Below, in pieces: positions 1 through 7,603 of a stretch of 12,215 bases of DNA (positions within the stretch are counted from its first letter, which is position 1; each line of letters starts with the position of its first letter). The notes under the pieces were generated by a model. That model saw only the letters and a list, made by a program, of their open reading frames with translations. It had not been told where the DNA came from and did no database searches. The position numbers were made by a program, and so were the translations under genes. Origin of the DNA: Bacteroidales bacterium (GTDB lineage: Bacteria; Bacteroidota; Bacteroidia; Bacteroidales; WCHB1-69); contig JAQUHH010000042.1 in assembly GCA_028683685.1 (NCBI GenBank), forward strand, positions 1 to 12,215, read 5' to 3'.

Positions 1-3
1 AAT

Positions 4-27
4 AGCCCCGCATGAAATGCGGGGTTT
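4..27. terminator. GC-rich hairpin, probable terminator of an upstream gene
   Basis: An 8-bp perfect stem, CCCCGCAT (6-13) with ATGCGGGG (17-24), closes a 3-base GAA loop. G5-T25 and A4-T26 can extend it. The only T-rich tail seen is short (TTTGATGTT), so as a plus-strand terminator it is strong in stem and weak in U-tract. The gene it would end lies off the left edge. Because the stem is symmetric it could also stop leftward thiL transcription, but the flank needed to judge that is outside the window. Confidence 0.7.
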
Positions 28-224
28 GATGTTAAAAAGTATAAATGATTTTGGCGAAAAATTTGCTTCGATGTTGCAAATTTTATGACAAAATCAATTC
101 ATTTGATATTTATTTTTTGGATTTAAATAAACCGATTCACCCATTTCGTTGAATTAAGTTCTCTAAATAATTGATTAATTGGTGTTTGTAAAATGATTTA
201 AAAAAAGTGTCGAAGTCAGGAAAA

Positions 225-238
225 AGGGTGTTTCCCCT
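225..238. promoter_or_regulatory. Short inverted repeat AGGG-N6-CCCT, possible operator
   Basis: AGGG (225-228) and CCCT (235-238) are complementary around TGTTTC, preceded by an A-run (221-225). The stem is only 4 bp, too weak for a terminator by itself, but G/C blocks stand out in this AT-rich spacer. It could be a protein-binding palindrome. No binding protein can be named from the sequence. Confidence 0.25.
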
Positions 239-375
239 AATTGTACGTAAGATAAATATAGCGAAATGACGCATTAAACGAAGCGGTGAATCTTAACCGA
301 ATCGAATTGTCGAAATGCCCTAAATTTTGTGTAAGAGGAATTTGTAACTTTTAATCTTTTATCCCTATAGAATAA

Positions 376-390
376 TAAATCTATGATTTA
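376..390. repeat. Small palindrome TAAATC-TAT-GATTTA
   Basis: A perfect 6-bp inverted repeat with a 3-base loop lies about 45 bases beyond the thiL stop codon. It shares the AAATC-N3-GATTT core with the palindrome at 422-436. As RNA it would be a weak AT hairpin, so it is at best an accessory 3'-end structure or a binding site. Confidence 0.35.
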
Positions 391-421
391 GTAATTTTTT
401 GAGGATTTTTTTAATGCATAC

Positions 422-436
422 AAAATCGTAGATTTT
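422..436. repeat. Small palindrome AAAATC-GTA-GATTTT touching the thiL stop codon
   Basis: A perfect 6-bp inverted repeat with a 3-base loop; its right arm runs into the thiL stop codon (TAA on the minus strand, 436-438). On the minus strand it is followed, after a gap, by A-rich rather than T-rich sequence, so it is a poor intrinsic terminator. It has the same AAATC-N3-GATTT core as the element at 376-390. Confidence 0.35.
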
Positions 437-1503
437 TATAATTCGGAACTTTCTACTTCCTTTTTCAATCCATCCCAACCTTGAGCCTGAATTTCTATAA
501 CTTTGTTATCGGTTGTTATAAGATAAATACCTTCCTCTTTTTCGGTCATATATCCAATAATGGAAACTTCTGTTAGGTCTTTAATCTTTTCATAATCAGA
601 TTGCTTAACGGTGAAAAGCAGTTCGTAATCTTCTCCTCCATTAAGGGCTCCGGTGGTAGGAGCAATATTTAATTCTTTTAATATATTTTCCGTTTGCAAA
701 TCAATTGGAATTTTATCTTCCATAATGCGACAACCCAATTCAGATTGTTTGCAAATATGCTTAATTTCTGATGCTAATCCGTCAGAAATATCAATCATAG
801 AAGTTGGTTTAATCTTGTTTTTTTGCAACAATTCAACAATATCCGTTCTTGGTTCTGGTTTAAGTTGTCTTTGAACGATATAGTCATATGGGGTTAAGTC
901 AATCTGTTCATTCGGATTGGCTTCAAAAACGATACGTTCACGTTCGAGCACTAATAATCCTGCATATGCTCCACCTAAATCGCCACTCACACAAATTAAA
1001 TCCCCTTTTTTGGCACCACTTCTATAAGTAATGTCGGAATCTTTTGCTGAGCCAATGGCAGTGATAGATATAAATAATCCAGCAGCACTTGAGGTGGTAT
1101 CTCCTCCAATTAAATCAATATTGTATTTTTCGCAAGCAAGTTTCATCCCAAGCATTAATTCTTCGATGGCATCCATGGAAAATTTACTTGAAAGTGCAAT
1201 TCCAACAGTTATTTGCTTGGGCGTTCCATTCATGGCACAAATATCCGATAAATTCACCGCTACTGCTTTGTATCCCAGATGTTTTAGGGGAGAATAGGAG
1301 AGATGAAAATGAACTCCTTCCGTTAAAATATCTGTTGTGATTAAGGTTTTTTTTCCTCCAAAATCGACCACGGCTGCATCGTCTCCAATTCCTTTGTTTG
1401 TTTCTTTATGTTTGATTTCAAACGACTTATCAATTAAGTCAATCAGTCCAAATTCGCCAATTTCCGAAAGTTCTGCATGGTTTGTATTTTCAAAAAATGT
1501 CAT
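436..1503 (-). CDS. thiL: Thiamine-monophosphate kinase
   Basis: ThiL phosphorylates thiamine monophosphate with ATP to make thiamine diphosphate, the last step of cofactor synthesis, in the cytosol. The 355-residue product has the family's motifs in order. GIGDDAAVV (38-46) and TTD (56-58) belong to the metal/ATP site. They are followed by the helix with AVNLSDICAMNGTP (82-95), GGDTTSS (133-139), DISDG (238-242) and GGEDYELLF (289-297). Length is slightly above the roughly 325 residues of the E. coli enzyme, partly because of an N-terminal extension before GIGDD. The ATG at 1503 is chosen because a perfect -7 box lies only about 15 bases upstream. It is transcribed divergently from guaB and no neighbour belongs to thiamine synthesis, so it is probably a stand-alone unit. 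The leader is too short for a TPP riboswitch. Confidence 0.96.
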   Translation of the reverse strand: MTFFENTNHAELSEIGEFGLIDLIDKSFEIKHKETNKGIGDDAAVVDFGGKKTLITTDILTEGVHFHLSYSPLKHLGYKAVAVNLSDICAMNGTPKQITVGIALSSKFSMDAIEELMLGMKLACEKYNIDLIGGDTTSSAAGLFISITAIGSAKDSDITYRSGAKKGDLICVSGDLGGAYAGLLVLERERIVFEANPNEQIDLTPYDYIVQRQLKPEPRTDIVELLQKNKIKPTSMIDISDGLASEIKHICKQSELGCRIMEDKIPIDLQTENILKELNIAPTTGALNGGEDYELLFTVKQSDYEKIKDLTEVSIIGYMTEKEEGIYLITTDNKVIEIQAQGWDGLKKEVESSEL

Positions 1504-1517
1504 GTTGTTTTTATTTG

Positions 1518-1525
1518 CAAAAGTA
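1518..1525 (-). promoter_or_regulatory. Bacteroidota -7 box for thiL
   Basis: On the minus strand this reads TACTTTTG, a perfect match to the Bacteroidota primary-sigma -7 consensus TAnnTTTG, and it is followed by C. The -33 element is weak: TTTTCG at 1548-1553, 22 bases away, is the best candidate. Transcription should begin near 1511-1514, leaving a leader of only about 8-11 bases before the thiL ATG. Confidence 0.6.
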
Positions 1526-1730
1526 ATAATAAGAGAGCAATGTTATACGAAAATGTTGTATTATTAATATTATTAGGGAAGTATTTATTCCATTTTTATG
1601 ATTGTAAAAAATAATGAAGTGTTTTTTTCTTGAATATCATGAATAATTTAATAAAGATTTTTCTTTGATTGATATGTGTAATTTTTCAACAATTATAAAC
1701 AAACTTAATTAAAAATCTACTTAACATTTT

Positions 1731-1765
1731 TTTGAATTTAGCTACGATGATTTTTTATACATTTG
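1731..1765 (+). promoter_or_regulatory. Bacteroidota promoter for guaB
   Basis: TACATTTG (1758-1765) matches the -7 consensus TAnnTTTG exactly and is followed by C. TTTG (1731-1734) is the candidate -33 element. The 23-base gap is a few bases longer than the usual 19-21, so the upstream half is less certain. The start site would be near 1769-1772, giving a leader of about 14-17 bases with no room for a riboswitch or attenuator. It probably drives the whole rightward gene chain. Confidence 0.65.
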
Positions 1766-1785
1766 CATTTTAAAACACATATAAT

Positions 1786-3261
1786 ATGACGTTTGATTTT
1801 GAAAAAGATAAGTTTTTGGGAGAAGGCTTAACTTATGATGATGTTCTTTTAGTTCCTGCTTATAGTGAAGTGCTTCCAAGAGAGGTAGATACAAGTACGT
1901 TTTTTACTAGAAATATATCGTTGAAAGTTCCAATAGTATCTGCTGCGATGGATACTGTTACTGAATCTGATATGGCAATTGCCATGGCACAAGAAGGAGG
2001 AATTGGCGTTTTGCATAAAAATATGTCTATTGAGGCTCAGGCGGAAGAAGTTACAAAGGTGAAAAGGGCTGAAAATGGAATGATTGTCAATCCTATTACG
2101 ACCACCAAAGATGCTACTGTAGGAGATGCTCTAAGCCTAATGGCAGAGTATAAAATTGGCGGAATTCCCATTGTAGATGAAAATAGAAAATTAATTGGCA
2201 TTGTGACCAATAGAGATTTGCGTTTTCAGCGTAATATGGAGCGGAAAATTTCCGAAATAATGACCATCAATGTCATTACTACTCGAGAATTTACAACTTT
2301 TGAAAAAGCGGCTGATATTTTACAAGAATATAAAATCGAAAAACTGCCTGTTGTTAACGATGGTGGACAATTGGTGGGTTTAATTACATATAAAGATATT
2401 ATTAAAATAAAAACTCGCCCAAATGCTTGCAAAGATGCTACGGGCCGTTTACGTGTTGCAGCCGCAGTAGGTGTTTCTGTTGATCTTATGGAGCGTTGCG
2501 ATGAATTGATTCGTGTAGGAGTGGATGCTTTGGTTATTGACACTGCTCATGGACATTCAAAAGGAGTTTTGGAAGCAACTCGAAGAGTTAAAAATAAATA
2601 TCCAAACATGGAAGTTGTGGTTGGAAATATTGCCACTGCAGAAGCTGCACGTGATTTAGTAAAAGCCGGTGTTGATGCTGTGAAAGTGGGAATTGGACCC
2701 GGTTCTATTTGTACTACTCGTATTATTGCAGGCATTGGAGTGCCTCAATTAGCTGCAATTTATGCAGTGTCAAGAGCATTAAACGACACAGGTGTTCCAA
2801 TTATTGCAGATGGTGGTATCCGTTATACCGGCGATATTGTAAAAGCTTTAGCAGCTGGAGCCAGTACAATAATGGCAGGTTCGCTGTTTGCTGGAGTAGA
2901 TGAATCTCCGGGTGAAACAATTATTTACGAAGGAAGAAAATATAAAACTTACCGCGGAATGGGCTCTGTGGAAGCCATGCAAAAAGGTTCAAAAGATAGA
3001 TATTTCCAAGATGCTGAAGATGATATCAAAAAATTAGTTCCCGAAGGTATCGTTGGTAGGGTCGCTTTTAAAGGTACATTGTCAGAAGTAATTCACCAAA
3101 TGGTCGGTGGACTTTGTGCCGGAATGGGATATACGGGTTGTAAAAATGTGGATGCTTTAAAAAGAGATGCTAAATTTATTAAAATTTCTCATGCTGGTAT
3201 TTTGGAGAGCCATCCTCACGATATTATTATTACTCGGGAAGCTCCAAATTATTCTAGATAA
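1786..3261 (+). CDS. guaB: Inosine-5'-monophosphate dehydrogenase
   Basis: GuaB oxidises IMP to XMP with NAD+, the committed step toward GMP, as a cytosolic tetramer. The 491-residue protein is full length for bacterial IMPDH. The N-terminus has the typical GLTYDDVLLVPAYS (14-27). Two CBS domains follow, at about 99-150 and 155-207, inserted in the TIM barrel. The barrel resumes with ALVIDTAHGHS. The catalytic loop is GPGSICTTR with the nucleophilic cysteine at 309. The mobile flap carries the Arg405-Tyr406 pair in KGSKDRYFQ. The ATG at 1786 follows a consensus -7 box and no Shine-Dalgarno sequence. The gene is first in the rightward chain, 35 bases before the next reading frame with no terminator between. 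This suggests that purine enzyme and envelope chaperones share a transcript. Confidence 0.98.
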   Translation: MTFDFEKDKFLGEGLTYDDVLLVPAYSEVLPREVDTSTFFTRNISLKVPIVSAAMDTVTESDMAIAMAQEGGIGVLHKNMSIEAQAEEVTKVKRAENGMIVNPITTTKDATVGDALSLMAEYKIGGIPIVDENRKLIGIVTNRDLRFQRNMERKISEIMTINVITTREFTTFEKAADILQEYKIEKLPVVNDGGQLVGLITYKDIIKIKTRPNACKDATGRLRVAAAVGVSVDLMERCDELIRVGVDALVIDTAHGHSKGVLEATRRVKNKYPNMEVVVGNIATAEAARDLVKAGVDAVKVGIGPGSICTTRIIAGIGVPQLAAIYAVSRALNDTGVPIIADGGIRYTGDIVKALAAGASTIMAGSLFAGVDESPGETIIYEGRKYKTYRGMGSVEAMQKGSKDRYFQDAEDDIKKLVPEGIVGRVAFKGTLSEVIHQMVGGLCAGMGYTGCKNVDALKRDAKFIKISHAGILESHPHDIIITREAPNYSR

Positions 3262-3296
3262 AATTAAATCAAATATAATAACACAAAAAATATAAT

Positions 3297-5366
3297 ATGA
3301 AAACAAAATTGTTGCTTTTTCTTTTGTTGATTGCTTTTCAAGGACAAGTTATTTATGGTCAGAAAACGAAGCCAATAACCAAAACTTCGGTAAATTCTAA
3401 AACTCAAATAGAGCTTAACCCTCAAAATATTACCAAAGCGGAACCTGTTTTGCTAACCATCAATGATGAAAAAATCACATTGGCTGATTTCTTGGCAGTT
3501 TATAATAAAAATAATACTGCTAAAAATGAAGAAATTAATCGTAAAGATTTGGAAGAATACTTAGATTTATTTATTAATTTCAAGCTGAAAGTGAAGGAAG
3601 CAGGTCGGTTAAAATTGGATACTGCATCCTCTTTTATCTCTGAGCTAGAAGGGTATCGGAAGCAACTTGCTCAGCCTTTTTTAATAGATAAAGATGTAAA
3701 TGATAATCTTTTGAATGAAGCTTATGATCGTTCAAAATCGGATGTTCGTGCTTCCCATATTTTAATTCGTGTAGATCAAGATGCTTCACCTAAAGATAGT
3801 TTGGCTGCATGGAATAAGATAATGAATGCTCGTAAACGCATTGTTGGTGGCGAAGATTTTGGCAAAGTTGCCGCTGAAATTTCAGAAGATCCATCGGCAC
3901 GGGATCAGATTATTGCAGGTCGCCCTCCAGTGAAAGGAAATAGAGGTGATTTGGGATATTTTACCGTTTTTGACATGGTTTATCCTTTTGAAACGGCTGC
4001 TTATTCAAATCCTGTTGGACAAGTTTCGATGCCAATTCGTTCCTCTTTTGGATATCATATTGTTATGGTTACTGATAAACAAAAAGCCATGGGGAGAATT
4101 CAAGTAGCTCATTTACTTTTGGTTACTAAACCAGATGATACCCCTGAAATAATTCAAAAGCGTGAAAAGACAATTCAAGAAATTCAACAAAAAATAGATA
4201 ATAAGGTCCCTTTTGAAGATTTAGTGAAAGAATATTCGGATGATAAAGGCTCTGCTCCAAAAGGTGGCTTGTTGCCATGGTTTGGTCCAAACCGCATGGT
4301 GCCAGAATTTGTAAGTGCAATCTATGGAATGAAGAAAAATGAGATTTCAAAGGCCGTTCAAACAATGTATGGTTATCATTTTATTAAACTTCTTGATTAT
4401 AAAGGAGTTCCTTCATTTGAGGAAAGTAAAAATGAACTAAAAATGAAAATTGCTCGCGATATTCGTTCCAATAAAAGCAAAGATGCTTTTATTAATCGTT
4501 TAAAAGAGGAATATAAATTCGTTTCAGATGCCAAAGCTTTGGATGCTGTTATTGCTACTTTGGATACTTCTTTCTTGACAGGAAATTGGTCTTCAGAAAA
4601 AGCTTCTAAGTTAAATCGACCATTCATTAGTTTTGGAAATAAATCCTATTCTCAATCTGATTTTGCTCAATATTTGCAGAAAAATCAAGGCGATGCTAAA
4701 ACAGAAAATATCAAAACTTTAGCTCATGCAAAATATGATAAATGGATAGATGAAATAATAATGGATTATGAAGATAGTCGCTTGGCTGAAAAACATAAAG
4801 AGTTTCGTGATTTGATGAAAGAGTATCGCGATGGTATCCTCTTATTTGAATTAACAGATCAAATGGTTTGGTCAAAGGCTGTTAAAGATACGGTTGGACT
4901 TCAAGATTTTTATGAAGATATCAAGCATAATTATCAACATCCTAAGCGTGTAGATGCTACTATTTTTAAATTTAACGATGAGAAATCTGCGAAAAAGAGC
5001 ATCAAAAAAATTAATTCTTTGTTGGCAAAAAATATTCCTGCTCAAGAAATTGTTGAGGTTTTGAACAAAAAAAATAATATTGTAGAAATCGAAAGTGGTT
5101 TGTATGCCAAAGGCGATAATGCTGTTATTGATAGTTTTGAATGGAAATCAGGAGTTTCGGATATTGTTTTTACAAATGGTGAATACAATATTGCTCACAT
5201 TAGCAAAGTATATGAAATGGAACCAAAATCTTTGAATGAAATTAAAGGAATTGTAATTTCTGAATATCAAAATTATCTTGAAAAAGAATGGATAAAATCA
5301 CTTCGTAATTCTTATAAATATACAGTTGACAAATCTGTTTTTGAAAGTGTTTTTACTAAAAATTGA
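3297..5366 (+). CDS. Large SurA/PpiD-like periplasmic peptidylprolyl isomerase with two complete parvulin domains
   Basis: This is a 689-residue exported chaperone/isomerase of the SurA-PpiD type, likely handling outer-membrane or secreted proteins in the periplasm. A signal peptide occupies about 1-21 (hydrophobic LLLFLLLIAF, predicted cut after IYG). An N-terminal chaperone helical region follows (about 55-145). Parvulin domain 1 starts at RASHILI and has His154 and His254 (GYHIVMV). Parvulin domain 2 starts near 267 and has His272 (VAHLLL) and His361 (GYHFIKL), plus a GGLLPWFG core. Both domains therefore keep the paired histidines linked to isomerase activity. Residues 370-689 match no named domain; 551-640 look like a third, degenerate parvulin fold retaining only a GYH-like His634. 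The start is an ATG just after an A-rich leader. The stop codon overlaps the next gene's start. Confidence 0.9.
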   Translation: MKTKLLLFLLLIAFQGQVIYGQKTKPITKTSVNSKTQIELNPQNITKAEPVLLTINDEKITLADFLAVYNKNNTAKNEEINRKDLEEYLDLFINFKLKVKEAGRLKLDTASSFISELEGYRKQLAQPFLIDKDVNDNLLNEAYDRSKSDVRASHILIRVDQDASPKDSLAAWNKIMNARKRIVGGEDFGKVAAEISEDPSARDQIIAGRPPVKGNRGDLGYFTVFDMVYPFETAAYSNPVGQVSMPIRSSFGYHIVMVTDKQKAMGRIQVAHLLLVTKPDDTPEIIQKREKTIQEIQQKIDNKVPFEDLVKEYSDDKGSAPKGGLLPWFGPNRMVPEFVSAIYGMKKNEISKAVQTMYGYHFIKLLDYKGVPSFEESKNELKMKIARDIRSNKSKDAFINRLKEEYKFVSDAKALDAVIATLDTSFLTGNWSSEKASKLNRPFISFGNKSYSQSDFAQYLQKNQGDAKTENIKTLAHAKYDKWIDEIIMDYEDSRLAEKHKEFRDLMKEYRDGILLFELTDQMVWSKAVKDTVGLQDFYEDIKHNYQHPKRVDATIFKFNDEKSAKKSIKKINSLLAKNIPAQEIVEVLNKKNNIVEIESGLYAKGDNAVIDSFEWKSGVSDIVFTNGEYNIAHISKVYEMEPKSLNEIKGIVISEYQNYLEKEWIKSLRNSYKYTVDKSVFESVFTKN

Positions 5367-6226
5367 GATCCTATAATTTGAAAAATAGAATAATAATATT
5401 TTTGTTTGTCAATTTTATTTTTGTTGCCTGCTCTTCGTCAAAGGATGAAATTCCTTTGGCAAAAGTGGGCAACAAAACGCTTTATTATTCCGACCTAATG
5501 TTGGATTTGCCAGAGGATATTTCTGCCAAAGATAGTACAGTCATTGTTCAAAGTGAGATTCGTCAGTGGATACTATCGGAATTAATGCTTTCTGAAGCAA
5601 ATAATTATTTGAATGAACAAGAAAAAGATATTTCACGTCAGATTGAAGAGTATCGAAAAACCTTGCTTATCTTTGAATTTGAAAAAAAATGGGTTTTAAA
5701 TCATATTGATACAATGGTTACTGATGATGAAATTTCGAGTTTTTATAATTCAAATACATATGATTTTGAATTAAAAACAAATATTCTGAAACTTCGATTT
5801 GTAAAGATGGAAATTTCAAAATCAAATGCACTAAAAGAACAAGTTAAGCGTTTATTATTTTCTACGAACTCTAAAGATTTGCCTGTATTGGAACGCATTT
5901 GTAATGAACATGCTGAAAATTTTTTCTTAGATGATTCTGTTTGGTTAATGTATGATGATGTTATTAAAGAGATTCCATTTGGGAATGTTCTTCAAAAAGG
6001 TTCCACACTTACATCCAAACGTTTTGAATTATCCGATGCTAATTACGAATATTTTGTTTTGGTGAAAGAAATTAAAATTAAAGACGAAATGTCTCCTTTG
6101 GCTTACGAAAAAGAGAATATTAAAATGATTATTTTACAACAAAGAAAAATATTTTTATTGGATTCTTTACAGCAACAAATTTATTCTTCAGCAACAAGTG
6201 CTGGAACTTATACTACTTATGAATAA
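5363..6226 (+). CDS. SurA-like lipoprotein with a degenerate parvulin domain
   Basis: A 287-residue lipoprotein of the SurA/PrsA chaperone type. A hydrophobic signal segment (about 9-22) ends in FVAC, placing the lipid-modified cysteine at 23. The following SSSKDE contains K-D-E, loosely like the Bacteroidota lipoprotein surface-export signal. Next come VGNKTLYYSDL (35-45), typical of a SurA N-domain opening, and a linker VTDDEISSFY (119-128) that normally precedes a parvulin domain. Residues about 138-240 fit that domain's length but lack both active-site histidines: LKLRFVK replaces the SHIL strand and YEYFVLV replaces GYH. It is probably a pure holdase. No ATG can serve as start: an in-frame TAA lies at 5357-5359, and the first internal ATG is past the signal. 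TTG at 5363 overlaps the upstream stop (TTGA); TTG at 5378 is the alternative. The exact role is inference. Confidence 0.8.
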   Translation: MRSYNLKNRIIIFLFVNFIFVACSSSKDEIPLAKVGNKTLYYSDLMLDLPEDISAKDSTVIVQSEIRQWILSELMLSEANNYLNEQEKDISRQIEEYRKTLLIFEFEKKWVLNHIDTMVTDDEISSFYNSNTYDFELKTNILKLRFVKMEISKSNALKEQVKRLLFSTNSKDLPVLERICNEHAENFFLDDSVWLMYDDVIKEIPFGNVLQKGSTLTSKRFELSDANYEYFVLVKEIKIKDEMSPLAYEKENIKMIILQQRKIFLLDSLQQQIYSSATSAGTYTTYE

Positions 6227-6232
6227 TTTACT

Positions 6233-7585
6233 ATGAAAAAAATTAAAACAACATTCGTTTTTTTACTCACATTCGTATCTTTCATTTTGACAGCTCAAAA
6301 TCAGAATGGGGTTATTATTGACGAAGTAGTGGCTGTGGTTGGAAAAAACTACATTCTTCATTCGGATATTGAAAGTCAATATTTGCAAGTTAAAATGCAA
6401 TATGGAATTGCCGAAGGAGGATTGCTTTTGAAATGTAATTTGCTCGAAAATATGATGTTTCAAAAACTCTTGGTCAATCAAGCAATGGTCGATAGTGTTA
6501 TTGTTTCCGAAGAGCAAGTGGATGAGAGAATTGAACGAAATTTGAGATATTTTATACAACAATTTGGTTCGAGAACAAAGTTAGAAGAGTATTATAAAAA
6601 ATCGTATACCGAAATTAAAGAGGAACTAAAAGACCCTGTTAAAGATCAGCTATTATCGGAAATTATGCAACAAAAAATTACTGAAAAAGTGGTTGTAACG
6701 CCAGGGGAGGTGAAAGCTTATTTTGAGAGTATCCATCCCGATAGTTTGCCTCTGGTTCCTGCTGAATATGAGTTGCAGGAAATTGTCAAAATTTCTCAAA
6801 TAAGTGATAAAGAGTTGTTGGATGCTCGTGAAAAATTAAATGAATTTAGAAATAGAATTCTAAAAGGAGAGAGTTTTACAACTTTAGCCGTTCTCTATTC
6901 TGATGATCCAGGAAGTATGTCAAAAGGAGGGGAGCTGGGTTTCTTTGCTCGGGGTGATATGTATCCCGAATTTGAATCCGCCGCTTTTTCTCTTAAGCCT
7001 GGCGAAATTTCACCCATCGTTAAAACTAAAGCAGGTTTTCATATCCTTCAATTAATCGAGCGTCGGGGTGAATTAATCAATGTTCGACATCTGCTCCTTC
7101 AACCAAAACCATCCACAGAAACAATTATGGCTTCTAAACTTTTGCTGGATAGTGTTTATACATTGATCGTAAACAAACAAATATCAGTCGATTCTGCGGC
7201 CATGGTATTCTCTGATTTCCCTTCCAAAAAATCGGGTGGAACCATGATTAATCAATACTCAGGAACGGCTAAGTTTGAAGCTGAACATTTGGATAAATCT
7301 CTTATTTATGCCGTGGAAAAATTAAAAATGGGTGAAATTACCAAACCTCTTCCAATGACGACTGAAGATGGGAAAAATGCATATCGTTTGGTCTACCTCA
7401 AAAATATTAGTCCTCCTCACACAGCTAACCTGAGAGATGATTATGATAAAATTCAAAATGCTTCTCTGGAAAATAAAAAAGCCGAAATTATCGAAAAATG
7501 GATGAACGAAAAAATTTCAAGTACTTATATTAAAGTCAAAGCTCCTTATAATGAATGCGATTTTGACAACAAATGGATTAAATAA
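6233..7585 (+). CDS. surA: SurA-like periplasmic chaperone / peptidylprolyl isomerase
   Basis: A 450-residue SurA homologue, expected to carry unfolded outer-membrane proteins across the periplasm to the BAM machinery. The signal peptide covers about 1-22 (hydrophobic FVFLLTFVSFILTA, then Q). The SurA N-domain begins with VAVVGKNYILHSDIE and runs to about 165. Parvulin domain 1 (about 178-278) has GGELGFF and AGFHILQL with His270, but Glu183 sits where the first histidine is expected (LQEIV). Parvulin domain 2 (about 282-392) keeps His286 in VRHLLL, but Arg385 replaces the second (AYRLVYL). Neither domain therefore has a full histidine pair, and isomerase activity may be low. Length is close to E. 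coli SurA (428). The ATG lies 6 bases after the upstream stop, so translation is likely coupled. Confidence 0.9.
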   Translation: MKKIKTTFVFLLTFVSFILTAQNQNGVIIDEVVAVVGKNYILHSDIESQYLQVKMQYGIAEGGLLLKCNLLENMMFQKLLVNQAMVDSVIVSEEQVDERIERNLRYFIQQFGSRTKLEEYYKKSYTEIKEELKDPVKDQLLSEIMQQKITEKVVVTPGEVKAYFESIHPDSLPLVPAEYELQEIVKISQISDKELLDAREKLNEFRNRILKGESFTTLAVLYSDDPGSMSKGGELGFFARGDMYPEFESAAFSLKPGEISPIVKTKAGFHILQLIERRGELINVRHLLLQPKPSTETIMASKLLLDSVYTLIVNKQISVDSAAMVFSDFPSKKSGGTMINQYSGTAKFEAEHLDKSLIYAVEKLKMGEITKPLPMTTEDGKNAYRLVYLKNISPPHTANLRDDYDKIQNASLENKKAEIIEKWMNEKISSTYIKVKAPYNECDFDNKWIK

Positions 7586-7603
7586 ACGAAGCGAACTCAA
7601 ACT

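Larger units (their letters stand above)
25..435. other. Gene-free stretch downstream of thiL
   Basis: This stretch of about 410 bases lies between the left-edge hairpin and the thiL stop codon. I see no credible coding region: both strands are broken by frequent stops, and short ATG frames close within a few codons. I also find no TAnnTTTG promoter box on either strand. It does hold a GGG-N5-CCC element near 225-238 and two small palindromes of similar core (376-390 and 422-436). Bases about 209-320 are visibly less AT-rich than their flanks, so this part could be a regulatory remnant or a small transcribed RNA. No family is recognised. Confidence 0.6.

Noticed and set aside
1089..1567. Plus-strand open frames lying antisense within thiL.
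   Set aside because: They overlap a gene with all ThiL motifs, have no recognisable domain or promoter, and look like antisense shadows.
1504..1785. TPP or purine riboswitch in the divergent spacer.
   Set aside because: No riboswitch-like core is seen, and the predicted leaders are under 20 bases.
2226..2735. Minus-strand frames inside guaB.
   Set aside because: guaB is intact and conserved over this stretch, and the antisense products show no family features.
3262..3296. Possible promoter or terminator between guaB and the large isomerase.
   Set aside because: The 35 bases are simply AT-rich, with no hairpin and no TAnnTTTG box.
275..7593. The 11-mer TAAACGAAGCG occurs at 275-285 and again at 7583-7593, just before moxR.
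   Set aside because: Several repeats of this length are expected by chance in 12 kb of AT-rich sequence, and the flanks do not match.
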